The notes under the pieces were generated by a model, which was given only the letters and a program-made list of their open reading frames with translations, was not told the origin of the DNA and did no database searches. 64,000 nucleotides of DNA from Argopecten irradians (lineage: Eukaryota; Mollusca; Bivalvia; Pectinida; Pectinidae): contig NC_091141.1 of NCBI RefSeq assembly GCF_041381155.1, positions 27,711,828 through 27,775,827 of the forward strand. The letters run 5' to 3'. Numbering within the stretch: the first letter of the stretch is position 1; each line of letters opens with the position of its first letter. The position numbers were made by a program, and so were the translations under genes. This document shows, piece by piece, positions 32,148 through 44,339 of the stretch.

Positions 32148-35089
32148 TCAAAACAATTCATACAACAACTGTGGCCTCTCGCATATGTAAGGAAAGGAAT
32201 TGTTACAGTGCATGTCCATCAAAGTATTCGAACTACTGAGCACTGCACAATCTGCATCTGTATCTCCAGGGTAGTTGTCGTAGTTATTCAATGCTACCTT
32301 TGACCAGATATGACGATCAAGCCGCGATCCATCCACCCAAATCCACCGCCCCTCAGTTGCAGCATCTGTCAGGCCGACGAAGACAAAACGGATGCTTGCA
32401 CCTTCAAACACAAAAACAATAATCATAAACACATTGTTTTTGTACAGGCCCCAGTTTCAACAAAAAAAAAACAAAAAAAAAACAAACTTTCAGGTAATAA
32501 AAAATTCTCGCAGAAAAGCATTACAGAAATTAATTTTAGGTTTTTCTTTAACTTCATTAATGCTTTCTCGTGAATTTAAGTTAAGATATTTCTTAAGTTC
32601 AGAAACGTTCGTAAAAGTCAGGGCCAGGCGCATAAAAATGGTTAATTTCAGGGCCAGGCGCATAAAAATGGTTAATTTCACATTATAGTGACAACGGGCG
32701 AATCAGTCGTCCCCATCCCGGTGTGCTAATTAGCGCTAAGCAGAAGCAGAAACTACCGCTGTTATACTTTGGTGTGTCTCGGCCTCAGAACAGAACCTCA
32801 GAGCTTACCTCACAGGAGCGGACGGTTAACTGAAGGCCAAACGTAAGATGGTGTCAAGGGAGACGTTAGGAAGAAGAAAATAAGCTAAGAGGAAAGAAAG
32901 ATAAGATCCTAAATTAAGTCGCCTTTTACAATCATACACTAGGGGCAGCAGGTACAATTCTAGCGCCCTACATGCAAGGTAAAAAAACTAAGTTTACGAA
33001 ATTTGGACAATTTACGAAAACGTACAAATATCTTCGTAGTAATGCGGTAAGAATTACATTGATATCAAAAGAATTCAAATATACTACAATCAACAAAACC
33101 ATCACGAACAAGCCACACGTTGTAAACACTCTTATAAAAGCTTTGGATGTAGGACGTTAGAAGTACAATAGAAAATGTATTAAAACTGTCTGAAATTGCT
33201 AGTTTGGTTTGGTTTGGTTTGATTAGTTTAACGTCCTATTAACAGCCAGGGTCATGCCAGGTTTGTTGGTGGAGGAAAGCCGGAGTACCAGGAGGAAAAA
33301 ACCACCGACCAAAGGTCAGTACCTGGCAACTGCCCCACATGGGATTCGAACTCGCGACCCAGAGGTGGGGGGCATGTGGCAATATGTCGGAAATTGCTTG
33401 TTCAGTTGTTGTACACTAACAAACACGTGCTTCCTTTTCTTCATTGTCATCTTTAAATGTAACAGAGTGTTGGATGCTATATGAATTCACTGGGGACACC
33501 TGGCTTACTAGTCTGACTTCAGATCGAGAGAAAATGAAGACATGTGTAGATGAGAGAGTTATATTAGGCTAGAATTCACTAGGAATACACCACCCATGCA
33601 GTCCAACAACAGTCCTAGAGTTTCCAGGTGGGGAGGCTAACAACGATTCCTTTGCAAGAAGTACTACTTCCGAGTTCCAAAATGGGCGCCAAGGTAACAG
33701 AATGCCAGATTTTATATCACTACTACAGCTGGAGATCGAACTCTGGACATCTGGTTAACTAATTTGACCAAGAGAAAGTCTATCTAACCGAGGGTTATAT
33801 TGCATCTGGTATTCACCAGTTTTACATAAGGAAAATAAACTTTAAACACGTGTCAGAAAACTTTACTTCTCATAGCCTTCCTTATGGCGTTAACCTGGTT
33901 CGTATTTGACAACACGAGTAGTCTCCCTTCGTCCTTGATGCATGCATCTTTAGCTTCATTCCAAGAACGTCTTCTGTTAACGATTTTAAAGCAGATACTT
34001 CCTCTTGTGTCGAACGTGTATCCAGATCGATAGCAATCTACAAACAGCCATATGTTAATTATTCATCAGTTGACAGAAGTGTATCTCAATAGCTGACAGT
34101 TTAGCTAGTACAGGTACACATCAATTAACCTCAAAGAGTACCAATTTCCTTGGTAATTTGAAGGCAGTAATTAATACAAGAACACAAGGAAATCTATCCA
34201 TAATGAAATTGTATTATCAGTAATAAATAAGTAATAAACAAAACAAACACAATAGCAGATACAACATATTTAAAGGTGTCATGTTTGCTAGCTTGACTTA
34301 CATTCTTACCATACATCAGAAATGTAGTTTTCATCTTTTCAAAATACGACTTTTTAAGTATTTTAAAACAAATCACTTTCTTAGTTATGATTTATGAAAA
34401 TGATTATAATCAAATACTAACAACACTAACGTGACGCTACCCAAATTTTCGTTCAGGAAATGCTAAATATAATCTCGAATTTGATGTTAAAAAAGTTATC
34501 GTTTGAAGGTCCTTTGCACATTTCTTCTATGCCGTTTCCCCTACTTCTAAGCTTGAACCATTTTCTACGGATGAAGCAGGTGGTGGTGGGAAGGTAAGAT
34601 TGTCTTGAATATAGAATGAGGATTTGTTTCCATTTATGTGGTTAGACTCACTGGCGGAAGATTGATTATACTAAACTATGGTATATTGGTATATTGTATA
34701 GACATTTAAAGCATTTTTGTAGTTAATTAGTGCAATTAATTATTCAAACCCTTATCATTTAAAGATTCGTGAACCAGAAAAATCATTAGGAACTTAAGAA
34801 CACTGATATCGATTTAAATAATACTTACTTGTCATTTCTTTATGTACCTTTCGCGACATGCTGAAATTAATGGTTGAACTGTTAGAAGAGGCCACCCCCG
34901 AGAATACGTGACACACACTGATCAATGGGAAGAATTCGAACATGTAGCAACTCATCTGTACTAGGCACAAAATGCCACATTCCCGAACAGAGGAATTCTC
35001 TATTGTGAAAAGTAGATCTCCACAGGTTTGGTTGTAATGTGTGATTGCATGAAGCATCCATGTTCCTGATGTTACTATCGACATAATGT
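32148..35089 (-). CDS. PAN-domain plus C-type lectin protein, three exons, 5' end missing
   Basis: The exons on the minus strand are 35089-34829, 34037-33867 and 32401-32148. All the introns are phase 1 and join cleanly (ACAA|GTAAGT with TTTGTAG|ATTGC; AGAA|GTAAAG with TTTGAAG|GTGCA). Exon 1 seen here gives about 86 residues with the cysteine pattern of a PAN/apple domain (TCGDLLF, ECGILCLVQMSCYMFEFFP, SVCHVF). Exons 2 and 3 give one long-form C-type lectin domain of about 140 residues: CYRSGYTF and ICFKIV (N-terminal hairpin), SWNEAKDACIKDEGRLLVLS, FVGLTDAATEGRWIWVDG, then DADCAVL, MHCNN and FPYICE. The usual calcium/sugar residues EPN or QPD and WND are not present, so classical calcium-dependent sugar binding is doubtful. 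PAN-CTLD proteins are usually secreted or surface recognition proteins. The acceptor before 35089 (TTTTTTTTACAG) shows that at least one earlier exon, which should carry the signal peptide, lies upstream and was not found. The introns contain SINE-like copies. Confidence 0.85.
32619..32680. repeat. 30-bp tandem duplication in the last lectin intron
   Basis: Two identical copies start at 32619 and 32649, each beginning CAGGGCCAGGCGCATAAAAA. Identity over the full unit points to a recent event. Confidence 0.85.
32690..32975 (-). mobile_element. SINE-like family A copy, 5' half only
   Basis: Minus-strand orientation, inside the lectin intron. GACGACTGATTCGCCCGTTG, GGCCGAGACACACCAAAG, CTCCCTTGACACCATC and AAAAGGCGACTTAATTTAGG match the 5' half of the copy at 37800-38260. 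The 3' half and tail are missing. Confidence 0.6.
33190..33375 (-). mobile_element. SINE-like family B copy
   Basis: Minus strand: CACCTCTGGGTCGCGAGTTC and GAATCCCATGTGGGGCAG (B-box-like), then CCAGGTACTGACC, then TGACCCTGGCTGTTAATAGG and ACGTTAAACTAATCAAACC. The tail ends in (CAAAC)n-like repeats. It lies in the lectin intron. Confidence 0.65.
33480..33815 (-). other. Possible third tRNA-related repeat in the lectin intron
   Basis: The minus strand carries GTCCAGAGTTCGATCTCC, a B-box-like word, within a stretch of higher complexity that contains two AATTCACTRGG-type words. I cannot define its ends or show a second copy in the window. Confidence 0.25.
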
Positions 35090-35309
35090 CTGTAAAAAAA
35101 ATCGAAAAACAGGAAAATCACTCATTTTTCATCTCTAATGAAAGAAGTGTTTCAGTAAGGTTTGGAAGTCAGATGATGCAATACTTATTTCATGAGATAT
35201 TCAGCTTTTCTGCCACCAAACTGTTACTTGGGTTGTTGTCACTACAACGTAATGTGGCCCGGTAGGTATGGCATTAGACTAAACTCAGGACCATAAGTTA
35301 TCTCTTCTT

Positions 35310-35400
35310 ATTAACGGACTTTTCCCCTTGACACGACGACATGTTTGGTTGAGCGCTCGCCCCTGTGAGATAGGCTCTGGGTTATCTTCAATTGTTGAAT
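35310..35400 (+). mobile_element. Fragment of SINE-like family A
   Basis: CCCCTTGACACGACGACAT and GGTTGAGCGCTCGCCCCTGT then GAGATAGGCTCTGGGTT align with the 5' third of full copies (compare 56262-56335). Only about 80 bp is recognisable. Confidence 0.5.
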
Positions 35401-35972
35401 TGCAATGATATCCAGTATCCCTGTGGGCGACTTTCTTGAAACATTAAAATGGTCTACCGAGGTCATGAAGAGTGGGGACGTAATTGTAAGCTTAGTAATA
35501 TTTTGACAGTCCACAGAGACATTTTAGTGTTGATTATTGTCTTTAGACATTTAACTGTTTTTTCTGAAATACCACTACATTCACTTCATTAACAGATTTA
35601 TGTAAAAATATATTTAGATACAACATAATGATTAACGGACACCTGTACATCTGTGTCTTTGTCTATAGGTTATATATTATAAGGTAATTTTACCTACCAT
35701 TTGGTCGAAGCCCTTTCAAAAAGTCTTCCTTTTCAGTCACGTCTCGTTTTCTGTCTCCTGTGTCTCTCAGCTATTCCATTACATATGCACAAGAAGATTG
35801 ATTGATCATTGAAGCTTGAATGACCATGTGTTGGCTAATTAATGTAGACCAAGCTACAGCTGAATCCGTTGATGTTACTCTATTGAGGATTTTAATGTTG
35901 ATTTGTTCACCGCATCCCCAGAAAACAGGAAGTTAAGTGCTGATATGGAAAGTTTTAGCCTTTGCAGTGAAG

Positions 35973-36547
35973 TTAAAGAGACAATTCACTCAGGCAAATT
36001 CTTTTACATAACCAATAAGCAAAATATAGCATAAATGTATTGTTCTACATTTCTTATGAAACATATAACGTAAAACATTGACAAATTCCACGACATTGTT
36101 AAGTATTTTAATTAATATCGTTGAAATATCAAATCGTTGATCAATACGATTAAGCAGGTACAATATTAACTCTGTACCCATACCCGAGCCAAAGTCACGC
36201 ACGTTAAACAAATGAACTACATAACCACTGAGAAGGTGATAAAATGATTTTTAGGCAAGACAATTCACCTAATAAGGTAAACACACTACTGTCAGAGCGA
36301 TTTGAGCAGTTCTAGCCAAAAGTTGCATTACTTTACGAGCAAGGGACAGGGTTCGGCATACAAGAAGTTCGACCACAGTGTGTAATGGCGGACAGCGAGC
36401 AAAATTGAATATTTCACACACGTGTCACCACCATAGGCGTTTCAGGCATATCACAGTAAAACTGACTGATCTAATTTCCATTAGAACTTGTCTTATCTGA
36501 TATATATACAAATTTTAATGTTCTCTTAGACTGAATTGTCCCTTTAA
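35973..36547. mobile_element. 575-bp MITE-like element with terminal inverted repeats
   Basis: The left end TTAAAGAGACAATTCACT and the complement of the right end, TTAAAGGGACAATTCAGT, form a TIR of 18 bp with two mismatches. No transposase frame is inside. The TTAA at each end may include the target site. The LINE fragment starts within a few bases of its right end. Confidence 0.7.
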
Positions 36548-36550
36548 GTA

Positions 36551-37610
36551 TCTAACAATACTACAACTTGTAGACCATATATGAACCAACGCTCCCAGGG
36601 ATTTTACCTGTTGTGATACTTCTAATGTTAACATAAGCGACCATAAACCTGTATTTGCCGTCAAAAAATATCATAGAAATGTGAAACAAATAGGTATAAA
36701 CACCATTAAGTACAGATGTACTAAAACTTTTAATGAAGAAAAATTCTGTTTTGATTTGGAGTCTGCCTTTCAAGCCTCCCCCCATGATACAAATGATAAT
36801 GTTGACCATGCATTTGATTCGTGGACTACAACTTATATTGAAGTGCTTGATGAACATACTCCTCTGAAAGAGAAAAGAGTAAAATACAAATCCATTCCAG
36901 AATGGTGGAATGAGGACATAAGCACAGCCATGAAAATCAGAGACAATCATAAGAACATGAACAGAATCTTGACTTGCATCGTAAATGGAGAAACAAAGTT
37001 ACTTTTTTAATAAAAAAAAAAGCCAAAAGTGATTTTTTTCAGAAATGTCCTAGATGCTTGTAAAAATGAGCCTAAAAAATATTGGAAATATTTAGAAAAA
37101 AAAATAGTTCAAAATAAACCGGAAACCTATCCTGATTATATTACCTCAAATCACATGCAAATCGATGAACACAATTAAATTGCAAATAACTTAAACATTT
37201 TTTGACGAATTTTGTCAAAGAGTATATCTCTGATAATGAATACAAATATTTACCTGATTGCCTAGGTACTATGATTAAGCTTTTGTATCTAGACACCTAC
37301 CTGAGGACACTGTATACGATATACCAGAAATATCATTATCTTTTGTTTCCAAGTTTCTGTCGAGTATTGACTGTACTAAAGCTACAGGACTAGATGGTAT
37401 ATGCACCAAATATTTAAAAATATCAGCTACTGTCATTGCTGAACCTATCACCTCATTGTTAAATATGTGTATAAGTCAAAATGTATTTCCCGATCAACTT
37501 TAACATGCTAAAGTCAATCCTATTTACAAAAAGGGTGAAAAAAGTAGTGCTAGTCCATAGATCTATTTCCATCCTGCCATTATTATCAAAGATTCTAGAG
37601 GCCAAGCTCT
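36551..37610 (+). mobile_element. LINE fragment: end of endonuclease and start of reverse transcriptase
   Basis: In order on the plus strand: VDHI-(stop)-TN at about 36569, NISDHKPVFAVKKYHRN (the SDH-x-P end of the endonuclease), a linker frame with IPEWWNEDISTAMKIRDNHK, SDFFRNVLDACKNEPKKYW, then after a frame change SIDCTKATGLDGI, QNVFPDQL, VNPIYKKGEK and SISILPLLSKILEA, the opening blocks of the reverse transcriptase. The palm with the catalytic FADD and the C-terminus are missing. There are several stops and at least two frame changes, so it is dead. The family is uncertain among CR1/Jockey/RTE-like groups. It is bounded on the left by the MITE-like element at 35973-36547. Confidence 0.75.
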
Positions 37611-37799
37611 GAAATGTGACGTCACAGGAAGGTTGGGGATCAAATCATCAAATTTCGAAATGGGAATCAAAATAAAGAAATTGAACATTAATTTACTCAC
37701 TTCGTTAATTTTCCTATCGCAACTGTTACAGGGAATTCTTATTATCTGGTATCGAGTCCTATGCCTGACTAAACTCAATATTAGTGCTGCAAGGAAGGC

Positions 37800-38260
37800 C
37801 TCCAATGTATGATGTATGTAGCGTGTGTGAATTGCGAGATGTGTGTTCTGGGAGACTGCGGTATGTTCGTGTTGTGTCTTCTTGTATAGTGGTACTGTTG
37901 TCCTTTTTATAGTACTATATCACTGAAACATGCCACCAAAGACACCAAGCAACACACCCCACCCGGTCACATTATACTGATAATAAGCGAACCAGTCGTC
38001 CCACTCCCTGTATGCTGAGCACTGCGCAGGAGCAGAAACTACCACTTATATAGACTTTGGTGTGTCTCGGCCAGGGGACAGAACCCATAGCCATCCTCAC
38101 ATGGGCGAGCGCTCAACAGATGGACAAAAGTGAGGTGGTGTCAAGGAAAGAAGAATGTAAGGTAAGAAGAAAGAACAAATAAGATCCTAAATTTAGTCGC
38201 CTTTTACGATCATGCAACAATAGTGGCAACAGTTACGATTCTAACGTCCTAAGTGGACGT
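37800..38260 (-). mobile_element. SINE-like family A copy, long
   Basis: It reads on the minus strand from AGGACGTTAGAATCGTAAC through AAAAGGCGACTAAATTTAGG, GGCCGAGACACACCAAAG, GGAGTGGGACGACTGG, TGTTGCTTGGTGTCTTTGG and CACGAACATACCGCAGTC to TTCACACACGCTACATAC. The shared tail is missing at this end. It is one of the two best copies in the window. Confidence 0.7.
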
Positions 38261-39500
38261 CTGTAACTCTTTTGGAGTGAAATTCTATGAGACCTTTTTG
38301 GCGACATGGTTCAATTTAAATTAATCAGACATTTTTATTAAATATAGTTATATAACACAAACACATTCACCACTGAGGACGACGATGACTATGTTACCTA
38401 ATTCCGTGTGCATTGTGGGAAGTGTCGGATTCTGTCTACTAGCTGAGGCTTCGCTCCACTGAGGCATTCATTTATAAATAGTTATAGTAATAACAGTATA
38501 ACTGACTTGGTGAAGAACAGATCATCATCAATAATAGTTAAATTGTTGTTAGAATACCCTCTGCTTGACCAGTGTTACTTCCAAAAACTTTTTTTTTTGT
38601 TTTTTTTAATAATCTGTATTTGTTTTACGTGTAATATCATTTAATGAATGCAAAAATGACTACACAATTTAGATAAAACGTTGGCCATTCTGCATGTCGG
38701 GCAAAAGATGTTTCTGGAGAGTTCACTCAATACAGTTTACCCAAGTGAATTGGTACAGGCAAGGTCTGAGGACTTACAGAACCAATTCATCAACATCAAA
38801 AAAGGACCTGGCGCTCTTTATTATTAAATGTAACAGATAACCAAAAGGTTGGCTGTGTCTTGTTCCGTATAACACGATAACACGTGGGTGAAGGAGCCTC
38901 GACAGTCAAGGCTTATCTGAAATTCACAAAAATATATTCCTTATCTTGCTGACGAACAGAAAGTAAAACTCTCTCAGTCATTAACATCTTCAGCTACATC
39001 AATTTTATCCCAAAGTTGAAACTTACATTTCAACAATGCTAACAATTTTATCAGAAAAATAGACGATGTAGGTTTTGGAAACTCGATATATGACGTGTAC
39101 ATATAAGGAAAGGAATATCGTTTTCATTAAACCACTTACTATTTATACACTTGCGTACTGATTGGTTAATGACTCAACGAGAAGCTAAGAGTGTAAGTAG
39201 CACAGCGTCCATTCATCATTTTATTCATTCATTGAAACACTCTTGTTTGATCCGATTATATCATTCCATGTGTGTTCTCAATACTTCAGTGTTGAGCACT
39301 GACTTGTTTGAGAACACCCTAGAGTCCGCGTGTATGTCGAAATATCCCTCAGAGAACCTCTACTGTATAATTAGGAATGAGTGTAGCTAAGATATACGAA
39401 AATAAGTTTTCTTGAAATCTAAATTGCTAGCTGGCATGTGGTCCAGGTAAGGCTCTCAGTCTGTCTATATATACCTGTAAGTATAATGTGCGGTAGCATC
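38260..39500. other. Intergenic DNA, no gene recognised
   Basis: A poly-T run lies at about 38590. No frame shows a recognisable motif. Confidence 0.5.
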
Positions 39501-39508
39501 CAAGTATT

Positions 39509-39868
39509 CTAAAATAAAATGGAACAAAAAATAATGTGAAATTGTTTAAAGATTTTTTTATCTCGAACAAGTGTCAGATATTCCTTAATGTTTTCAAGTG
39601 CATCTCTGAAATATTTCGGAACTAAAACGCGTGATTCACGTGAAAGAAATGTCGCATTATGTAATTCCAAGTTGGATTGATATGTTTTCTGTTTTTCTGA
39701 ATGTGCATCGCTTATTGCGTCGTCAGATGTGATTTGATCGCATATTAATGGCACAGCAGTTAATATATAGGATTTCAAAACTCTTTCATTAAACGTATCA
39801 GTCACCAAATATTCAAACGGATCATGTATCACGCTAGATAACAAAAATCCATTTATGTTCTGTGTCAC
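39509..39868 (-). CDS. Unrecognised open frame, 120 codons
   Basis: One of the longer open frames in the AT-rich middle of the window. It has mixed, non-repetitive composition, including DPFEYLVTDTFNERVLKSY and ESRVLVPKYFRDALENIKEY. No ATG begins it: the frame is preceded by a possible acceptor (TTTTTCGTGGACGCAG), so it could be an exon. It ends in TAG with no AATAAA close by. No family is recognised and no neighbouring exon was found. A chance frame remains possible. Confidence 0.2.
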   Translation of the reverse strand: MTQNINGFLLSSVIHDPFEYLVTDTFNERVLKSYILTAVPLICDQITSDDAISDAHSEKQKTYQSNLELHNATFLSRESRVLVPKYFRDALENIKEYLTLVRDKKIFKQFHIIFCSILF

Positions 39869-39869
39869 G

Positions 39870-42640
39870 TGCTGCGTCCACGAAAAACAGAATATATAAT
39901 GACTCTAACAGCACTAATAATTCAAATATCAGAGGAAACGTGGTCATCATCCTAACGCGCACTTTATCATTTCATTTAGAAAATAACCAAGACATAATAC
40001 TAATACACAAAATGTCAAGAAAGCTGTATTGGTGTCCATGGGCTAGTTACGCGATAAATATGCCCGAAATACATGTTTGTATGATATAACCGGGCGTACA
40101 CCCTTTGTCTGGCTAGATCTCAAAAGGTTGATATATTACACATGGCATTTATACTCGACCGAATAAGTATTGCCAATAAACATGCATACACTTCGCATCA
40201 GAAGTAGCAATACTCTATTCTTGATAAAACCTATCGGAAGTAGCATTATTTCATCCGAAATAAGGAACTTAATACATAGCACGATACATATCTAAGGATT
40301 AACTGTTCTATCAATGGAGACACAAAAATCGGAGTGTACAGTAAAAAACCATTATACCATATAATTCAATCAGGGGGACTCTTTTTCTATGAAACATTAA
40401 GCATTTGCTTCAGCAAATCAGAGGCGGCGTTACAAACGTCGATGTCACTTTTTACTTTATGAGATATAAGCCAATGAAAATGCTTGTTACAAGCTTGGAT
40501 TATATGTAGTTAACAATTTTGAACTAGTCGAACTCAATATTGAATACCATTTGTTAAAAAAGCATTATATGCTGTATGAACCTACCTGCCATACAACTTC
40601 CAAACAAGAACATAGCTTAATAAGAAACAATAAATAAATTTAATGATGCATCTTGAGTGTAGGCCGAGCATTTGACGATCATAATGTCGACCGAAAGACA
40701 TTTCCAAAGTATTCATGAACGTTAATATCTGTAACTATCACGTGTGAGGTGTATATGTCAGTATGCTAGCGAATGTCATGGTAAATGAAAACTTATATTT
40801 GAGTGAATAATTTCAAATACAGACCAGAAAACATACCATTATGAAATGCTAAAACATATAAAAATGAAACTGCATTAGGATGACCAGCTATAAAGCACGT
40901 AGTGATAATACATAAGACGTGTTTTATATAAGAATGGAAATAAATCAACCCAAATTTTTGCCATGATATTCTTATAAAATGGTGTAATTTTTTAATTCGT
41001 GAAAGTTCGTGGGATATGTTACGATGCTTCGTTAAAACTGGCACAACCATGTTCAAGTATACAGACTTTAGATCACAACAGGACTCTAAATTCCTGAAAG
41101 TAGTCCCTACAGTGTTCTCGTGATAACCCAGCGAGGTATACTCATCGCTTAATTAAAAACAAAAAAACCCATCTCAAACGAGAGTTATATCACATACGAA
41201 CCAATAAAACGGAATCTCTGAAAAATCCAATTTCAACACAAGCTTCCGCTTGATAAGTAGAGAATGATGTTCCGTTTCATCTGTTATGTAACGGGTGTAA
41301 AGACAGCGAGAGGTACTTGAAGGGATGCCGTCTGGGAATAGCAGAAGATCAATTTTGGCAATGATATAAGACTATACATACCAATTAGCCATAGTCACTT
41401 TCATTATGTCTTATTTCTGTTTAGTTCCTTTCTGTTTCTTAGTTCCTTTCTGTTTCATTCCCTTTTACATTGCTCGCTGTGAGCAACTTGCTTTAGAATC
41501 CAAAATGGAGAATTTTTTCCAATAATGCTTCGATGGATTTAGTTATATCCGACAGGTGTCCTAAGAACAACGTATAACTAAACAGCTAAGACTTACAATT
41601 ATTGATTTTAATGAATTATTTAAGCAAGTCCACTAAAATAAACAAAACAATTATCCACCGTATCGGTAACAACATCCACAACCGCCCTTTATATGTAGTA
41701 TGTAGTTTATATAGTGTCCATTGAGGTAAACAAAGATATTGGAGTTGAACATTATTAATTTTTCTTTGATGTGGATACCTCATGGCGTTTCTTGTTTCCT
41801 TCATTCTGATATTCAGTTTCCGTTTCTGTTGGATTAATTGGATTAGTAGCCATATGTCCGCGTTTCATTCGCAGAGGAAATGTGCTAATTATATATAATA
41901 GTGCGATGCATTTGAATTAATCCCATTCATTTTCTACAAAAACCGCCATGGGACCTGCAAAAATCGCTCGAATCGTTTGCTATTGACAGATCTCGGATGG
42001 TATGGTCCAGTAAGGCAACACTATAGACAACCAATACTGTGTTCACTCTATCTACAACATATAGATAATCACTTGTTTGCTTCATTATGGTCGGGCGTGC
42101 TCATGTTCCTCACATCTATCATCTGATGTACATTTATGTAATGTATATATATATATATATTTAGAATCAAAAACTTATATGATATCGGAGATACTTGGGA
42201 CGTACAAACAGGATGCAGCATCTGGGTCACAGCATCATTAACAGGTGAGGAACTGCATCATGTAAATACAAATGTTGAAGGTCATCAGAGCCAACATATA
42301 TATTTACATATCATACAGAATCTCAAAGAGTTTTGACATTTACATGTACCTGGTATAGCTGTGAGTCACGTGTGGTAGCGTCATGGTAACCATACTATAG
42401 TTTAGCAGTGGAATATATATCTGAACATTATCTACCTTACAATTTGACACGTGGTGATAGGTGATACTGTAACATCATCGATAACATGTTTCGAATCTCT
42501 ACGTCATGATCTGTGTAATTACAACACCAGCGTAGAGATAGTACCATTACGTCAGAAAACATGTGCAATATCTATGGAAAGGAATGGCCACACCCTGTTA
42601 CAATAAAGAAACGTTTGGTTAGCTTTGGAGTTTGTCCTAC
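39870..42640. other. AT-rich intergenic DNA
   Basis: No gene is recognised on either strand. An (AT)n run lies at about 42144-42160. Confidence 0.5.
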
Positions 42641-42644
42641 TACA

Positions 42645-43175
42645 TGACCGTAAACGTCGACTTCATCACGTCTCCCTTTACACCACCCACCTCTGTTTAG
42701 TCCGGTTAAGCGCTAGCCCCTGTGAGGAAAAAATCTGGATTTGTTCCTGGCCGAGACACACTTGAGTTTATTAGACTGGCCACCAGTCTCTAGAATATTT
42801 AACAAATCACTAAAATTTGGCTTGATTATTTTTGTCTCTACTTCATGCCTGATTCTAAGTTTTAAACTAAGGGGAGATAATCTAATAAAGAACTCTGCTG
42901 AGTTCTTCACTTATCAGCAACTTAGGGTCTAGTGGCCAGTCTAGACTTTATTAAAGTAGTAGTTTCTACTCCTGTCTAGCGCTAAGCATAGAGGGAGTTG
43001 GACGACTGGTTAGCCCGTTTTTTTTCTTATGCAGCATGATTCAGTGATAAAGCACTATAAAAGGCAAAGGTTCCACTGTACAAGAAGGCACAACACGAAT
43101 ATATAATCGCAGTCTTCCAAAACACGCATATGCACTTCATACCCGCAACACACTACATACATGGATATGGAGTAG
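42645..43175 (+). mobile_element. SINE-like family A copy interrupted by a nested element
   Basis: CGTCTCCCTTTACACCACCC, GGTTAAGCGCTAGCCCCTGT and GGCCGAGACACAC lie left of the insertion. GTAGTAGTTTCTACTCCTGT, GGGAGTTGGACGACTGG, CACAACACGAATATATAATC and GCACTTCATACCCGCAACAC lie right of it. Removing 42774-42946 with one copy of the flanking repeat restores the order seen in other copies. Confidence 0.7.
42767..42953. mobile_element. 173-bp MITE-like insertion with 7-bp target duplication
   Basis: TTTATTA at 42767-42773 and again at 42947-42953 flanks an insert whose ends are inverted: GACTGGCCACCAG on the left and CTAGTGGCCAGTCTAGAC on the right. No coding capacity. The insertion happened after the family A copy was in place. 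Confidence 0.65.
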
Positions 43176-43179
43176 CCAT

Positions 43180-44335
43180 ATCCATCCGATGTTCAAATCG
43201 TGATTCGGTGTTGACGTTTTTAAGCAACTTTTAGTGACAACAATACACTAGCTTGTTATTATATAATCCTATCCCATCATTGGAGCAAGGTGTACATCTG
43301 TCGAAAGTTTATTGCAAAAAGTAGAACTTTCTAAAACAGCAGCTCTATGTAGAGAGGAACATGATAATATTCTACAGCGTTTTCTAAACTGTAAACATAT
43401 AAACAGGTAAGGTCTAAACATACCGTCTACTTACTCTTCAAATATAATACTTTCGCTGAGCCAGAATACCTAGCATGGAATAGAATGTGAGAAAAAAAGT
43501 GATTTTTAAGTTCTTGCGGTTAAGAGGTCAAACTCGGACGCGGCCTTCCATGTTTTTTCTTAAACAAAGATAGTTCTGATAATAACCAGTATCCTGTAAG
43601 TCCAGAGTGGTAATATACAAATCTTATTTGACCAGTACTGACAGGTACAGAGAATTATTTTTCTGGTCTGGCCTCACACGACAATAGGTGAAGGAAAAGA
43701 AGAAGACAGAAATATCTACTATTTCGAGCTAATACTTTCACAGCTGACGGTTTAAGTAGGAGACTTACGGTTTTATTTTGACAGAAATATCACAAAGTCT
43801 CCTTTATCTTGAATCTCTGATGTTTATTCTCACATATATTTTAGCTGAATGCATACCACACCTACACCCCATCCACAGTTTTTAGTTAGAACTCATCGTC
43901 TTCAGACTCTTTACAAACCTAAATTATTTTTCTACGTTATAGTCTTCAACTCTTTAACGACGAATATTTAAATCGATATGCTACAATGAATCTAATCTAC
44001 CTATATTTTTTTGTAAAAATCAGTATATCGATATAACAATTATACGATCTAGTTATGTTCACAATTTTGATGAATTTGATAAATGCTATAGACATGAGTC
44101 TACACCATGTAATTCCTGATTGTTTACGTGGACGGACAAATATCTGTCTTGTTTACTTCTATTTTCGTCATGTTGGTGACGTTCACAATCTGTATACATA
44201 CACAAGCTATTATCTATGATAATTACTCACAGCTTTTCATGTAATGATGAATTATTTCCCTAGCATGCAATGATCAACAGTTGTGCCTGGATGGGTGTGG
44301 CTTGTTAATAACTACGATTAGATACCCACTGCGTG
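43180..44335. other. Intergenic DNA with one exon-like stretch
   Basis: At 43282-43408 (+) the frame reads GARCTSVESLLQKVELSKTA and on to HINR, ending in a good donor, AAACAG|GTAAGGTC. No acceptor with a pyrimidine tract precedes it and no family is recognised, so I do not call it a gene. Confidence 0.3.
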
Positions 44336-44339
44336 GTGG

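Noticed and set aside
40576-40605. Short minus-strand ATG frame with a phase-1 donor, considered as the missing first exon of the lectin gene
   Set aside because: The phase fits, but the joined start does not make a convincing signal peptide and the exon would be about 5.5 kb away.
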